A DNA stretch of 64,000 bases from Plectrocnemia conspersa (GCA_009617715.1 VTFK01000008.1:3162001-3226000), one strand, 5' to 3'. Positions 1 to 13,490 are shown, counted from the first letter of the stretch. Numbers and translations: made by a program. The notes: generated from the letters alone by a model not told the origin.

Positions 1-1984
1 ATTATAAATTGCTAGGGAGGGAGTACTGTGTCGGGGAGTTTTATTTTGCCACAAACTAGGCGGCTCTTTGGCAACACTGATATGGCAGCGGTGAGATCAA
101 CATATATTTATTTAATGGATCAAAGATTAACGACCAGCGATGCCTCGCCTGCCTGTCTCTTTTATTATTCAGTATAAAGAATGTAATTAACTACTACTAC
201 AGCGGCTTGTTCTCTATATAATTACCACCCGTCAACATACAGCAATCAAAAGTTAATAATTATTTTAGCGTCTTAGTGCCTTTGATATAAATTATCACAC
301 TTTTAACATAAAAATTGATCTTTGACATAAAATCTTCTAGGGAGTTTCTTAAATTTTACAGATTTTCTAATATATACGTTCATATAGAAATTAGTAATGT
401 AGTATTTTGTACTATTTTCTTTAAACTTTCTGTAGAGAAAATTTGATTTTTTTACCTAATACCATAACATAAAAAATATTATTAAAGTTTGTTAAAAACT
501 TAATTACTTCAGCTGGCATCACTTTAGTATTTTTGCGAATCTGTAGCTTTAATTACAATTTGAAATGCTCAGTTATAAAACTTTTTGATTATATGTACAC
601 TTCAATTTTACATACAATCTTGAATTTCTAGGGATTTTTAAAAATAATACAGAATCACTAATATTTTATACTGTCATTAAATGCAAAGAAATTAAAATAC
701 AAATATTTTAATATATAAAATTGTAAATGCTTAATTTAAATTGCTCCTGAAGATTATGAATTATGACACTTTTTATATTTTACTAATAATTTATCATTTT
801 TAAATGCTGTTTATCTGGCCGTATAGCGAGAATATTTTTTATCCATTCAAATTTAAATGAAAACATAATTCACATGTAGGTAAATATTCACTTAATTTTA
901 CTTGATTCGCTCCGCGAGAGGAATGAAAATAGAACTTCTGCATTCGCTCGTTTGACCTAAATTATGGCTGGTTGTTAAAATCTATATGATTAAGTCTTCA
1001 TTGGTGCCATATCTTTAATAATCCAAAAAATCGAAATATTTTACTGTTATAATATTATACGTATATACCAACTTTAGCCAAAACATATATATTTCTATAT
1101 ATTATAAATATATTTTGATACTTTTTTAAGATCTTACTTTTGATTGAAATAATTCATGTAAGTGTTAATTTAAAACAGTTCATATATTAAAATATTATTA
1201 TAAACGTCCTGATATATATCGTTAATAAATGTTTAAAATATAATTTATATTCGTTTTATTACGATCATAAACAATGTGCACCAAAGTTATTCTCCTGAAA
1301 ATGCTGAATATTATTACCGGCGAAACGCCGAAAAGAATTATTAGAAAATTCGTATATATATAAATAATATTACAAAAAATATATTAAACGTACAATTTTC
1401 ATACGCCTATAATAATAGCGATTTACACTATTTATGGTAATGCAGATTTTTTTAGGCTATATATTTTTATACACATACATGTATCACGCTATTCTTGCCG
1501 CTATCACGAACACCATCGCGCACCATTTATGTTTTATTATTTTATATTTCATACGTCTAGTCTACTAGCATGTCCGTCGTTAACTCTGCACACGAAAACT
1601 CGTATATGTTTACAAACGACCGTAAATATACCAGCCATAGTCCGCATGTGCACTATAATGCAACGCGTGCGTGGTAGGTACAATGTGAAAAATATATCTC
1701 ATATCGCGGATTGCGATCGTTAAATCGCTTGCGATATATTATTAGAACGTTTATGCGACATTGAGTTATGGTTTAATAAAAATCCATAAATACAACATTA
1801 ATTATGATAATATAATGCAGGTCTATAACCCCTTACAAGGATATGAAGATCTGCTTATAGTATATTGAGCTTTGTCATACTTTTTTGTTCTATGTGTATT
1901 TCTTACTTATATCAAGTAGTCTTAGTATTCTTATCAATCTTCTAGACCTTGCTTTTAAAAATTTAGTCTTATAACTCCAAATTA
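1..1984. other. AT-rich non-coding stretch
   Basis: No ORF here looks coding and no repeat end is recognisable. The 64-codon ORF at 1529-1723 has no family resemblance and no splice context. Probably intergenic or intronic. Confidence 0.6.
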
Positions 1985-2080
1985 TTATTAATAATGTAAA
2001 TTATGGATGATTTTAGTTTAATTATTCATCACGATATCCATAGTTGAGATAAAGAAATGTAAAAAACTTTAATATGTAAC
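1985..2080 (-). repeat. SINE body fragment (weak)
   Basis: The stretch with TTCATCACGATAT followed by a run related to GAGATAAAGAAATG resembles, in the same orientation, the body of the - strand SINE copy at 41455-41605. The tRNA-like head is absent. Divergence is high, so this assignment is tentative. Confidence 0.35.
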
Positions 2081-2879
2081 TAACTGTCGGTCCCCTGCTA
2101 GCGTGAGGTACCGCAGCTAGTGAATGTACGAATGCCGGAACCTCACCATTTGGGTTATAATTTTTTTTATTAGTTCTGATTTAAAAAATCTAGTTTTACT
2201 ATTTATTTGTTGAAATTATATATTTTAATCATTGTGTAGTTGTACACTATATTGTCAAGTCTAAATTTGATAAAAATATACACTACACTGCATACCTTTA
2301 TTGTTGTTGACTGATTGGTTAAGTTTTTAAACATGAATATATAGTGGTTGCTCAAGCAATTACTTATTACCAAATTGCAATTTCTTCGCTACTGTTGAAA
2401 TTTTGCACGCTCGAGTTCAAGCACATTTTTGACCGTTCCCGCGTTACTAAGTGCTTAACTACTGGATAATGTAGTTCTGTGGACAAGCCACGTAATATTT
2501 TCAAATATAATATTATATTTTTAAAATAGATTTACTTAATAATAAAATTAAACATTTTATGATATATATAAAAAAGGTTTCCAATATACATAAATATAAA
2601 TTTAACAAAACATATAATATTATTTAAAAGTTGGTTTTGCAACTGGGTTAATAATTAATAATGATAATAATAAATAGCGTCATCCTCTTAAAAATATGCC
2701 ACAGAAAATTATTTCATTCTACCTAAATGACTTCTTGTATATTTGTTTCAATGAGATTAATTATGTCATTGATTGTGTTGTAGCACCTTTTCGGTATCTG
2801 AATACCCGCTTTCTTGAAATCAACATTTGTATCTATATCAAAATATTATTTTTTTGCTTTATTGTTTCCTTTTAGTTGT

Positions 2880-3200
2880 CTGTTATTTTAATAAACAAAT
2901 ATCACGTTGCTGACAGTCATCTTGTTTTATATTTAAATGCTAATTTTTCATTGGTCGCCAGGACCTCCAATTTAAACAAAATAATTCAATACTTCAGGCT
3001 CGGAAATCAATCGAGCAAAATCATAAATTTTTATTTTTATTTATTATAAATACATATCTTTGCTTTGTTTACGTGTATTATAAACCGTTTATACAGAGCG
3101 ATACGATTTACATATAATAGTAACAAATTGAACGTAGAGCGTTTCAATTTTGAAGCGACTAATAGCCGCTCTACCACTAGTCTATAAATGCATATCTATA
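2880..3200 (+). repeat. Dispersed repeat family X, copy 1
   Basis: About 320 bp that matches the reverse complement of 32765-33060 in several ordered blocks: CTTGTTTTATATTT, TTTTTCATTGGTCG, TTTACGTGTATTAT and GATACGATTTACA. A shorter copy with the distal half is at 25615-25745 in the same orientation. It has no coding capacity and no clear terminal repeats. The type is unknown; an old MITE or LTR fragment is possible. Confidence 0.7.
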
Positions 3201-3929
3201 TAATTATTGATCATTAAACAATATATAAACATTTTATAATAATTAAAATATTTTTGTTATTCTTAGATGTAAGTGTGATCTTGATTACTTGATTTAAGAC
3301 TCATTAGTATATAAAATAAAGAAAACTTACCTGCAGGACTTTTTGAAAAGCTTAGCGGCATCGATTTCATTATTCTTCCAGTCTTTAGATATGAGCATTT
3401 AGTGTGAAGATAATAATCATGGGCTTTATATTAAACAACTTTGTATTTAACAGTCGTGCCACACATCTGCGAGCTTATTATAAGCCCGTTGAGTTAGTGA
3501 ATGGTTGAGTGCTTTCCGCGAAAACCTAATTGCTGCAAATTATAATCAGGGCTATGTGTTGTAGATATAATCTATTGCGAATATCCATATGTGAACTTAC
3601 TTGACTCTAATGAATTTTGAATTTGAAACACTGATTCTATTATATCATACAATATATATGGGCTACTATGAACTTATGTAACTTTACCCCAAACTAACGT
3701 GGGCTTATTCCTTTATTCTCCGATCGAAAATAGTTATGGGAAAAATAAGGTCATTGTTCAATTATCCGCTAAGAAGCCTTACCTAGAACTTCACCGAGTA
3801 ATATAAATAAAAGGCTGCCGAGACGTAATCAAACACCATAATGGACGCAACGTAGTGTAATTATATAGTCTCAACTTTTGCGCTTTTCCAGGTTCTGTTT
3901 TTACTTTGCCATCTTCTATAATTACCGCC

Positions 3930-4170
3930 ACTGCCGCCGTGTTATCCCAGACGCCAGCCTATTTGGGCGGTAGCCGAAAAATGCTCCTGGGCTGGGAGGG
4001 CGCGTGGGCCGAGGCCGGTCTGCGCTGCGCTGGGCTGGGCTGGGAGAGTCTGGTTTGGGACAATCGATACCGCCAGACACAACATTGGGACGCATCACGC
4101 ACAGCAGCTGAATTATAAGGGTGTCTGCCTGCGAGTCTACGGGGCATAGCCGCGCTCAACTGGTGGCGCG
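3930..4170. other. GC-rich block, unassigned
   Basis: This is a clear GC-rich island in AT-rich surroundings, with a short run of GGGCT units near 4025-4050. ORFs of 70 codons (+) and 105 codons (-) overlap here but neither resembles a known family. A promoter, an untranslated exon or a repeat fragment are all possible. It lies about 220 bp beyond the 3' border of the - strand exon at 4387-4539. Confidence 0.4.
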
Positions 4171-4386
4171 CGATGCCAGCTTCTCTATTTGAGAACCAAT
4201 GGAAGGTGTCACGCTTGATCACAATCCATGCGTTTAAGAATTTATTAATAATTAAAATATTCAATGAAGCAGACATGTCGAATGGTGTGTATCAAAGTTC
4301 AATATTTGAACCTTTATTATTCAAATTATATATGCTACAGTGAATTAACAATTTCATTAGTATAAATATAATTTTACTCACTTTAC

Positions 4387-4539
4387 CAGCAAAATTGTTT
4401 CAAACAGGTGGCTTAGAGAGTCGCGATCGCGTCCCTTATTCTTACCCGTCGCGTCCATGACGTCAGCGCTCTTCTTACATGAGCCATCCAGCTTCTCAAC
4501 GAGCTTGCTAAACATGTTTTTGACGATAGCTATGAGGAT
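4387..4539 (-). CDS. Internal coding exon of an unrecognised protein, phase 0/0
   Basis: Read on the - strand, a pyrimidine-rich tract ending in TTTTTTTCAG (AG at 4541-4540) precedes an open stretch of exactly 153 bases (51 codons). It is followed by the donor GTAAAG starting at 4386. The first codon is ATC and the last CTG, so the exon is symmetric (phase 0 at both ends) and could be a cassette. The peptide begins ILIAIVKNMFSKLVEKLD, continues through a charged, Lys/Asp-rich middle (ATGKNKGRDRDS), and ends HLFETILL. Its amphipathic helical ends and higher GC than the flanks fit real coding sequence. No signal peptide or named motif is visible and the family is not recognised. Other exons of the same gene were not identified in this window; 5' exons would lie at higher coordinates. 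It is transcribed opposite to EcR. A transposon-captured fragment is the main alternative. Confidence 0.6.
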
Positions 4540-6861
4540 CTGAAAAAAATATGTGGAATGGTGCTCATCTATTTTAGGTGTGCACCATGATTTAATTGTA
4601 TAATGGTATCATGAATCAAACGAATAATCTGCTCCGCGTATTTTCACATGATCAGAGAATAATAAAATTGTAACCATCACATTGTTAGAATTGGATTCGA
4701 AGTTGGGTTTGGTTAATTAGTTTATGTTAGGTGTGAATCAGTTCAGAGCAGCATGTAATTTCAATACCGATAAAAATGTATTCGTATCTGATTTCACTAA
4801 AAAGTCAGTGAAAATATATCTTCTCTGTAATTCATTTCCACTGTAACATATATAACTGATATGCCCTAATTTAAGGTGTATCTTTATGTATAAATCTTAA
4901 TAAGGAACTGACTGTTAAAATAAGTGTACAAATAAAGAGAGCTTTTTTAATATTTAAGTAAATATATATAAAATAAAATAAACAGGACCATATTAAAAAT
5001 ATATTTTAAATTACTGTTTATTTATATGAGTAGTATATATATTTTTAATATTTATTTATAAATATATATATGAAATTATAAATTAAATAGCGCACAACCC
5101 TTGATTAAATTGAGATACTATTATTGCTTCGTGTTTAAATACACGACCAGATAATTTTATTTAAAACGCGTAAGGGAGTCAACCCTAATGACATGTTCTT
5201 ATTGGGAATATCTTTAGTTTTTCTCTTTTGCTTGCACTTGACTAACCGGTTCGATCTATCCAGTGGTGAGAATTTATCTATGATTATAGACAACAAACCT
5301 GTTGAGCGATTCGACAACTAGTTTATCAATCGAACGTTGTTTGTATGACCTACTTTAGAATCGTGCAATACATACATATATACAGACCTCTACCCGTATA
5401 CTTTAAAATCACCCCAAAACGTTTAAATTAATGTGCAACAAAAAAGAAGCACCCACGGGATCTCATCTGCCCCCGTGACTCTAAATAGTAGCCCTATTAT
5501 TAATTGATCATTAACGTTTGAATTGAACTTTCTTCTCGTATTTTTATTAACACATAACCGTATAATGCGTTTAGTGAAGAGCTCGGTTTAAAATTGTGTT
5601 ATATAAAATAAATTATTCTGATATATTGTATCATATCCCCATCTTCTACGGTCCTTCAATTATTTTGATTAAAATACCATGGAGAATGTCTGAAATTTAT
5701 TAAGTTAATGCACCGAGTAATTCTACAGTTATTACATTATTAGAAAATATTAAAAATATTCGGCATTTTGATCCAAAAATTAATAATTTTATTTTGTATG
5801 CCGTAGAGAATTAATTTCGTTATATAGGTTAATGGTAGTTCCATTAGATGGTTAGATTAGTTTTAACCATTTTTTTAATAATTACATTCACTGTATACGT
5901 AAGATTTTGTTTTGTTTTACAATTGGCTTCAAAAATTATTTGTACTGTAATTCTAAAATAATCTGAATATATGCGAGTATTTTAAAATGTGTATAGATTA
6001 AGATGATCATGATTGATCTCAGTTTAGGATTAGGAACATACATGTGTAATACTTTTTATTTTAGCTCTTTATTGAAATTTTTTTTATACAATTTGAAAGT
6101 TACAGTTAATGTATATTACCAATGTAGTTATATTTTCATGTTGGGGTTAATTACTTCGTTTATGTTAGGTTTGAGAATAAACAAATTGAGTTTCATAGAT
6201 ATTTTAGAGTAGTGTGTAATTGCACTAGCGCAGTGGTCATCACACTATCCACATTTCATCCAAAAACACACATACGATTTACTCACACAATCATATTGTA
6301 GGAGTTGACAACTAGTTACTGTGATATTATATATATTTTATTTTGTGCGAAATAGACCGATATGTTTATGTTTATAACGGGATGTGAAACAGACGAAATC
6401 CTTGAAATCGAAAACAAGCGAGACAACAAATATTCTTACGCGCGTGTATCGCTTCTCTCTCGCATACGTCTGTATACGTAGACAACGCATTTACAAAATT
6501 ATTGCAGTATGAATTTTTGACGTACCAGCAAACTGTTTTTGGATTCGATACTCACAATTTTTTAAAAATTGAAAATGAGCTACCAATTTTCTTCTATAAC
6601 ATTAGAAAGTGATTGTTGGAACGAAACCAAAGAAAACAGACTTCCAACTTAACCGTAATTTTATTTCGAATTTTTATTTTTTATATGTAATTAATTGTAT
6701 TTTAAAATATGTATATTTTCTATGTACATTTTCTGTAAATATATTTTCTATGAACGTAAATTTACATATATTATATATACATATATATAATTTGCATCAC
6801 TATATAACAAAAATATTTTATTAATTTTTTAATTTTTTTTAATTGCATTTTTTAAATAATA
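4540..6861. other. AT-rich non-coding stretch
   Basis: No convincing gene. Two short segments, near 4690-4755 and 6125-6225, share GGTTAATTA, GTTTATGTTAGG and an AGAG.AG..TGTAATT tail. They are probably fragments of one diverged repeat. The 69- and 71-codon ORFs at 6003-6212 and 6609-6824 are low-complexity and AT-driven. Confidence 0.5.
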
Positions 6862-7851
6862 CAGGCGGCCCTCGACTTTCGAACATATTTCGAACCTGAA
6901 AATGTGTGCGAATGTTGAATGTACGAAAGTCGAGGGAAGTAAAAAAAATTGAAATTGTGTGTATTTTAAAATATTTATTTATCAAGTAAATATAATATGT
7001 TTAAGACACGTTTAAGTGGGGTTTCTGGGTGTTTCCTTTGAAAAGTTATCAAGAGTTAACTGTTTTCCACTATTCTTTTTCTTTTCTTCATATAGTATTT
7101 TATAACATGCTATGTTTTTATTGATCGCCCTACGCACTTGAGATATGCGTTCTCCATTGGGATCACAATCTTCCATAATATTTAAAAATTTGTCAAGGTG
7201 GGTGAATGCTTCATTTATATTTTTCATTGTTAAAGAGTTTTCCAAAATAAACCTGTCTCATCTACATTATATATTTGGCTAGAGGAATATTCTACATCTT
7301 CAATAATTTTGGATAATTAGGAAATAAATTCTTTTGCAGCATCTTTATCCGCATCAGCCGATTCTCCAGTAAATTTAATATTATGAAAAGAATACCTTAT
7401 TTTAAAATTGTAAAACCAACCGTTACTTGCTTTAAAAACCGTGTTAAAATATTTTTTTAATCTATCCTTCCAATCTTTGTGCAAACTAAGAGCTTTTGCT
7501 TGAATAATTGAAATACTCAGAGGGTCATCTTTTGATGTTGGTCATCGATCTACGATGACAAAGATTTTTCATTTCATCCATGTTTTTTTTTTGCTGTGTT
7601 CTTTTGAAAACATATCATTAAAGATTGTGGAAATATATCTTTATTTTCTACAATTTTGAACGTATTCTTTAATTATATTTTTATTTTGCAAAATTGAACA
7701 TATCCTAGACCTGTTTGTATCATACAAACGTCCGATTGAAGCAAAAGATTCACCGCTATCAAAACGTTTTTAAAAAAAAAATTAAATTTAAAAAAATTGT
7801 TTTTTTTTAATGTGCGAAATAGCGAATTGTGCGAAAGTCGAGGGCCGCCTG
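6862..7851 (-). mobile_element. Tigger/pogo-like DNA transposon, internally deleted (990 bp)
   Basis: Terminal inverted repeats of about 20 bp start CAGGCGGCCCTCGACTTTCG at 6862 and recur inverted at the right end (CGAAAGTCGAGGGCCGCCTG, ending 7851). Both ends abut TA (6860-6861 and 7852-7853), the target duplication of the Tc1/mariner/pogo superfamily. The TIR sequence type and the transposase remnant on the - strand place it with Tigger elements. A subterminal inverted copy of GAAAGTCGAGGG lies near 6924-6936. The element is dead: the transposase gene lacks most of its DDE domain and carries stops. Confidence 0.9.
7012..7790 (-). pseudogene. Tigger-type transposase remnant
   Basis: Reading the - strand from about 7775, the conceptual product shows a CENP-B/pogo-type helix-turn-helix stretch (RFDSGESFASIGRLYD). 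A second DNA-binding stretch follows, with ASNGWFYNFKIRYSFHN and the family signature FTGESADADKDAAKEF. Then comes NVDETGLFWK at about 7240-7275, which contains the first catalytic Asp of the DDE domain. From there the sequence jumps to the family C-terminus (7012-7245: HLDKFLNIMEDCDPNGER, ending LTLDNF), out of frame. The rest of the DDE domain has therefore been deleted. There are in-frame stops, for example between KEFIS and SKII, and apparent frameshifts in the N-terminal part. Product identity rests on recognised Tigger/jerky-family motifs. Confidence 0.85.
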
Positions 7852-7853
7852 TA

Positions 7854-10534
7854 TATCATACGTGTAAAAGTTTACGATAATAACCTTTATTGCAAATCAG
7901 GTAGAAACAAAAAATACACACAATCGTATTTTCGTGCGACGTGTACTTTATTCTTGTGACTGGGCTCTAGCTCGCGCGAATATATGTATGTACAATTTGG
8001 AAGCAGTGACGTTCATTGCAGTAGCGCCTATCAGTTAAATTATATTTTTTCTGTTAGAAACCTATTATAGAAACATCTTACAACATATATTTCTGATTAC
8101 AATCGTTTTTTTAATCTGACTACAATATATGTTAGAACCTAGCACTTTAATATTTATAATATAATAGTATTGTGGTTTACTCATTTATTACTAAATTTCC
8201 TAGATTAGTCATATTTTAAAAAAAAAATTGCGTTTTTTAGATAGAACACCTTATTTTAAAATACATTTACAGTTTTTGATTGCATGTTCAGTAAAACGTT
8301 ATATTTATGCATTTGGGTAGGATTTATTTTTTGTAGTACTAAGGTGATTCAATCTATTACCAATTTCGAACCAACTAAACGATCCTATGATTAATTAACT
8401 AAAATTGCATTAAAACTGTGTATCGTAGTTTAGGTATAATGCAAAACTATATCGCCCTCAAATTTAGCAATCCATATTTGATACTAGCTTCGAAGCTTAC
8501 TTATTATACATATACAGCACTAGCGCATCAATCGCTAACGAATTGAATTATTCGGCTCGCGGATCGACGGCTCAGTGCGCCTGCCTCAATGGCAACACGC
8601 GGTCGTCCCCGCTTTTCCAGACTCTCCCACACGTAGTTATTATTGCGGCCGCGAAATTCGGGTTTCTCTCGTGTTAGCAAAATACTGGATTTATACCATA
8701 CACATCCACTATGTTGCCCTCGGTATTAATTAATTACTGTTAAGTGTTTTGATTCAAAGATTAACCCACGTCTCCTTTGACGAATCGATCCCTGCCCAAC
8801 TTCCAGACTTCCACCGAATTTTCCCAACCTCCTTTCGGTCTCGAGGGCGTTGACTGGCTGCTGATAGTGATGAGAATCCTTTGTGTTAATTTCGGCATGA
8901 ATCGATACGATGCAGCACAAAGGCTTTACGAAGTGTTTAACTCGATTCGTTATTCGGTTTCAAAAAACGTGTGAAATATTTGTTGAAGAATTTTTCGAAT
9001 GTTTTATTACTTATTTATATAGCCGATGATCGAGCGTGTGTGTTTTGATTTATACGCTGTCAGTGCTTCTGTACGACTCGGAATATTCCATTTTAGAGAC
9101 GCATATCTCAAAATAAAATGCTTTTGCTCGTTGTTGATTTTCTCATTTGTACTACTGCGGTGGGTGATGTGTGTGCGATGCGGTGCGTCAAATTGTGGTG
9201 GGTGAAGATAAATTATTTTTGCGGAGAAAATATGACGTTTATATTGGAGATGATGACAGATCGACTGCTGCTTGAGTTTAATGCCCCAATTTGGTCCAAA
9301 TATATGTTGAATATGCAAATGGTTGAATTCTATTAATATAATCCTATAGATATGATAAAAACAAACCGTATAAATCTTTACATTTCTTTATTTTAATAGT
9401 TTGAATAGAATAACATATGGTTATAAAAAAATACTCTATAAGTAAGAATATATCAAATATTCAAATAAATACTTATGACTTTCTCTATAATCATCTTTCA
9501 TTCAAGACATATATACGATATTTTGACATACATAAAACTGACCACAATAAAAGCATTCATCTAACAAATCAATTTTCATGTTGAGCAACTGTTTTTGAAA
9601 CTTATTTATTAATGTGGCAAATTTGGAAACAGAAAGACAAATAGCTATGAATCAATAATATTTAGTGAATATATAAAATGTACTAATCAAGATAATGCTA
9701 ATTGCTTTCACAGTACAATTATGGTGGACTTATATTCTTAAACATGACTACAAGACTACCAACTTTGAGGGTTAGTTTAAGTTATGATTATTGTTTCTAC
9801 TCGAGAATTTTAAAAAAAAAAACCAAATTGAAAATTTTTCTGATTTATCGAAAATTTCTATTGAGCCCATTTTGTTAAAAAACAAATTTGTTCGTATATA
9901 TTACTATGTTTTACAACCTATAAAACTGCATAAAAAGGGTGGATCCGTGCTAGATGTTTTAATATATGTTTGAATATTCTTGGATGTTTTGGTCGGAGAT
10001 ATTTGAATGACTCAAAGTTGTTAACGATATTCTCAACTACTCTAATTTGCTTTATCTTTGCTTTGGTAATCTAAGAAATACACAATAATAATATAAAAAA
10101 AAAGTGGGGATTAGCAGATTTCAAAAATGTTTTGGGGCTTTCCGCAGAGTTACGCTGTCTTTATCTTATTCGAAATATGAAAAATTCAATGTAACAAGAG
10201 CCGTAATTCACAATTTTTTCTACGATTCTGTGATATGAACGGGAGCCCAAAATTCCTTCGTAACTCGACTCGTAATCAATCGAATTAGTTGTATTATTAT
10301 AAACACATTCTATATGTCACACATATTTTTGTATTTATCAAGAATTGAGTAGAAATGAGAATTCTCATTTCTTGAAAAAATCAACAAATGGATTCAGTGT
10401 ATTTATTAACATTTTTTCGTGTAAATTTCTAAGCAAATTAATAAAATAATTGTGTTGCAACTGACATAATATTTAATATATATTATATTATATACGTATA
10501 TTTATTTAGTAATTTATAACGGAACGTTCTGTAT
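7854..10534. other. Non-coding stretch with a GC-richer patch at 8530-8700
   Basis: No recognisable gene or transposon end. The patch at about 8530-8700 is GC-richer, with a NotI-like GCGGCCGC and several CpGs, and could be a promoter or untranslated exon. Two opposite-strand ORFs (64 and 65 codons near 8726-8974) overlap and have no family features, and the same is true of 9007-9336. Nothing else stands out. Confidence 0.45.
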
Positions 10535-10760
10535 TGTAGTCGGTGACTAATACTCGAAAGACCTGGAATCAAATCCCATATATTTTTTTTTTAATTTGTA
10601 TTGTTTATGGGAGATGGGAAATGGTTATTATAATTAGAATCAGTTTGATTATAATATATGTAATTATAATTCCGATTGATCAACACATATTAGGTTTTCC
10701 TAGATTTTTCTAATCTAACGGTTGAATATCGTGATGATTATTTAAAATAAAGATTGGTAG
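10535..10760 (+). repeat. tRNA-derived SINE copy
   Basis: The tRNA-like head includes GAAAGACCTGGAATCAAATCCC near 10557-10578, a degenerate RNA polymerase III B box. It is followed by the shared body: an ATTCCGATTGATCA-type run, AGGTTTTCCTAGATTTTTC, and ATCGTGATGATTATTTAAA. The same order occurs in the copies at 35845-36060 (+) and 31280-32672 (-). No poly(A) tail or clean target duplication was identified. Confidence 0.7.
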
Positions 10761-13254
10761 TACATTTTAGGTATAATTTTTTTAATAATGAGCTATTTTA
10801 TCTCATAGAGAATATTATATATGTATATACAATAAAGAATCGTATCGATGAAATTTTTTTCAGCACTTTAATATACATTCAGATAGACGATGTACCTTCC
10901 TTCAAGTTTAATTCTTTATTGCTACATTATCAAATTTGTGACTTTATTAAAATAGTTTTAAGTGCACAACGCGTGTTTTTGATATTTATGCTCTTTCTCT
11001 TTCTCAAAAGTGTTAAAGTGAAACTGAAATTATCAAGTCTCAACCAGTGGATAAACGAATGAAAAGTGCCAGAACAAGCACCGTTGACAAAGACCGCACA
11101 CTATCTCCGTGATGAAGTGCTATTGCGTTGGAATACACAGAATGAATTAGCTTATTTTTTGCATATCACCCCCAGTCCATTTGCGATAATTAAAAAACGA
11201 AAACAAAACTTAGTTCGCAGCCATTATAAAATTAAAAGGCCATTTTCATTCGGGTCGTTGCCTTTTGCCGCCCATACTCTCTCAGACCTTTACAATAAAA
11301 ATCAATATTTCTAGACATGTCACGTGAATTATTAAAGCGGCATGCGACACGGCTCGATTTCACCCTGTTGCAATTTTAATGGGGGTGAAAATTGATTTTT
11401 CATACCCCATATGCATCATCGACTTATTTTTATTCTCTTGTGCGGCGATTAAATTCAAAGAATTCTATCTTCGAGAGAGATAGAACTGTGGGAGAGAATG
11501 CCTTCGCGATGCCATCGACAATCCAAATGTGCCACATTCCTCGGATCTCCCGGTCACAGCAATCGGAATTCCGATACAGAGATTTCTATATTCGCTGCGA
11601 AGACATTCGACGATTCAATCAAACTGTTTGCAGTTTTTATTTATATAGTTTAAAAATAAAACAAATGAAATATTTCTGTAGTTTGAGTGAGTCAAGAATT
11701 TTGGTTAACTTTAAATCTTAAATAATGGTTTTGTTTTTTTTTGTGTGGCTTAAATTGTACAAGCTTCGCTTGCAATAACCTCATAAATAATATTCAGGAC
11801 AATAAGATATAGCGACCTCAGGGGGCAAAAGATGAGCAATAGGCTTTAGGATCAGCCTTTTTAAAATTAATATATAATTCACAGATATTCGTTTTCGAAA
11901 CGCTCACTCACGAAACGCTCTTTGAATTAAAGTTTTGAAATTTACATACATTTTGTGCAGATATTAGTAATAATATGTGTTAATTGTTGTAGTCTTAGGT
12001 CATGTTATCTAAGTGTCTAGAGTATCTAGTTAACTCTTGGATTTCGGTGACTTCTGAGCTGGATCTAGTCTGACGTGAAGTGGAAAGTAGCTCCTTTCTT
12101 TATCGATACTAAGTTCGCTTAAACTCAAAGCGAAGTGATAGTTCTGTGTGCACTTGTTGGAAGTAAGTTTGAGGCGCTCGTGATTTTTAATTAAATGTAA
12201 TGTATATATATATATAATAACTGTCACGAAAATTATTATAGATTTATCTCAGTATATTGTCACCATAACACATTACATACACGTATTAATCAAATTATCA
12301 TTATTATGTCATTACGTTTTACATATAAATACGAAATGAATAAAGAATCAGTCGCTAGAAAAAAAGGATCGTACAGTCATATTATTCATCCTTACATCTT
12401 ATATATTTATTTGATTGTATTGTGTGATTCCTAATACATTTACACAATCGACATTATTATTTTACAGACAACACAGTTTTATTTGCATACTGTTTTTTAA
12501 CCACTTTTCTAGTATAATTACATCATTATTTATATTGTCAATTTGTAATCTGTTGAAGAATTATTTAAATAAAGGTTTTAAATGAATCGTCTCAATTCTC
12601 AGTAAAATTATATAATCTGGATTGAAATAATATATAAATAAATTTATTATTATAATTAAAAAACTTTTTGTGAATAATTGTGTGTTTAAAATATTTATGA
12701 AGCTTGTAATGACTATTTAATGTTACTCGAAGTATTTTATTTATCTCTATAAATTGAGATAAATAAGACACATTTTATTGTACGTAATGAATAATCCGTG
12801 ACCGATAGATAACAAATATGTCAAAATTTTCTTTCTACATATTTTTGTAATTTTTTTCAAGTTTATCCCTTTGCTTTCTCGTGGACAACCTGTTGAAAGG
12901 ATGCCATTATATTGCTATTTATTTACACAGTTTTTAAAGGGCTTCAATGCTTATTTATATTGTTCACTGGCATCATAACTTTCTGAAAAAATTCTTCAAA
13001 ATATAATAATTAAACAAACATTGTCATTTTTATCTTCACCCATCATAAATCATTCCTCTTTGCATTTTTTAAATGACACGTTATTATATGTTCTTTGATG
13101 TCATTATTTTAAGAACCTTCATTCATATATTTTTTATGAGATTACTAACAATGCTAATTTTAATTATTGCAGCCCTATTTGTTTGTATGATTCTATTGAA
13201 ATTTACAAAAACCTTCAAAAACCAGCCCCAATTTAACCCTCCTACGATAACTAG
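10761..13254. other. Non-coding stretch
   Basis: No recognised gene. ORFs at 10754-11062, 11066-11314 and 11392-11721 are 82-109 codons long but show no domain, no splice context and no bias distinguishing them from chance. The ORF at 13073-13267 is hydrophobic because of T-richness. Confidence 0.5.
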
Positions 13255-13490
13255 GCTTCTGAGGTGACTCCGCAATGTTTATCTTATGCAAGCGGCCGTT
13301 GTGCGAGTAGTAGGGTAGTGGTAGGGGTTGAGGTCACCTGGTGTGAGGCCAGACGACCCTCCACGAGAGGCTTCTCCGGTGGCGTAGACCTTGCACCCTC
13401 CCCCCCCCCCCTTCGCGCCTATCTCCTTTCGGTCATATCCATTGTGCCGCCTATATCGCGGTGCGGCGCTTGAACTTTACCAGGGTCACC
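13255..13490. other. GC-rich block with poly-C run
   Basis: A GC-rich island of about 230 bp with a run of about a dozen C near 13398-13411 and several CpGs. Two overlapping + strand ORFs (69 and 63 codons) cross it but neither resembles a protein family. A promoter, untranslated exon or repeat fragment are all possible. Confidence 0.4.

Noticed and set aside
3906..4276. 70- and 105-codon ORFs in the GC-rich block as genes
   Set aside because: They overlap on opposite strands and neither shows a domain or splice sites.
13073..13267. Small membrane protein ORF
   Set aside because: Hydrophobic only because of T-rich codons; no start context, family or neighbouring coding evidence.
13325..13345. 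Ecdysone response element (AGGTCA half-site)
   Set aside because: A single half-site without a correctly spaced partner is expected by chance.
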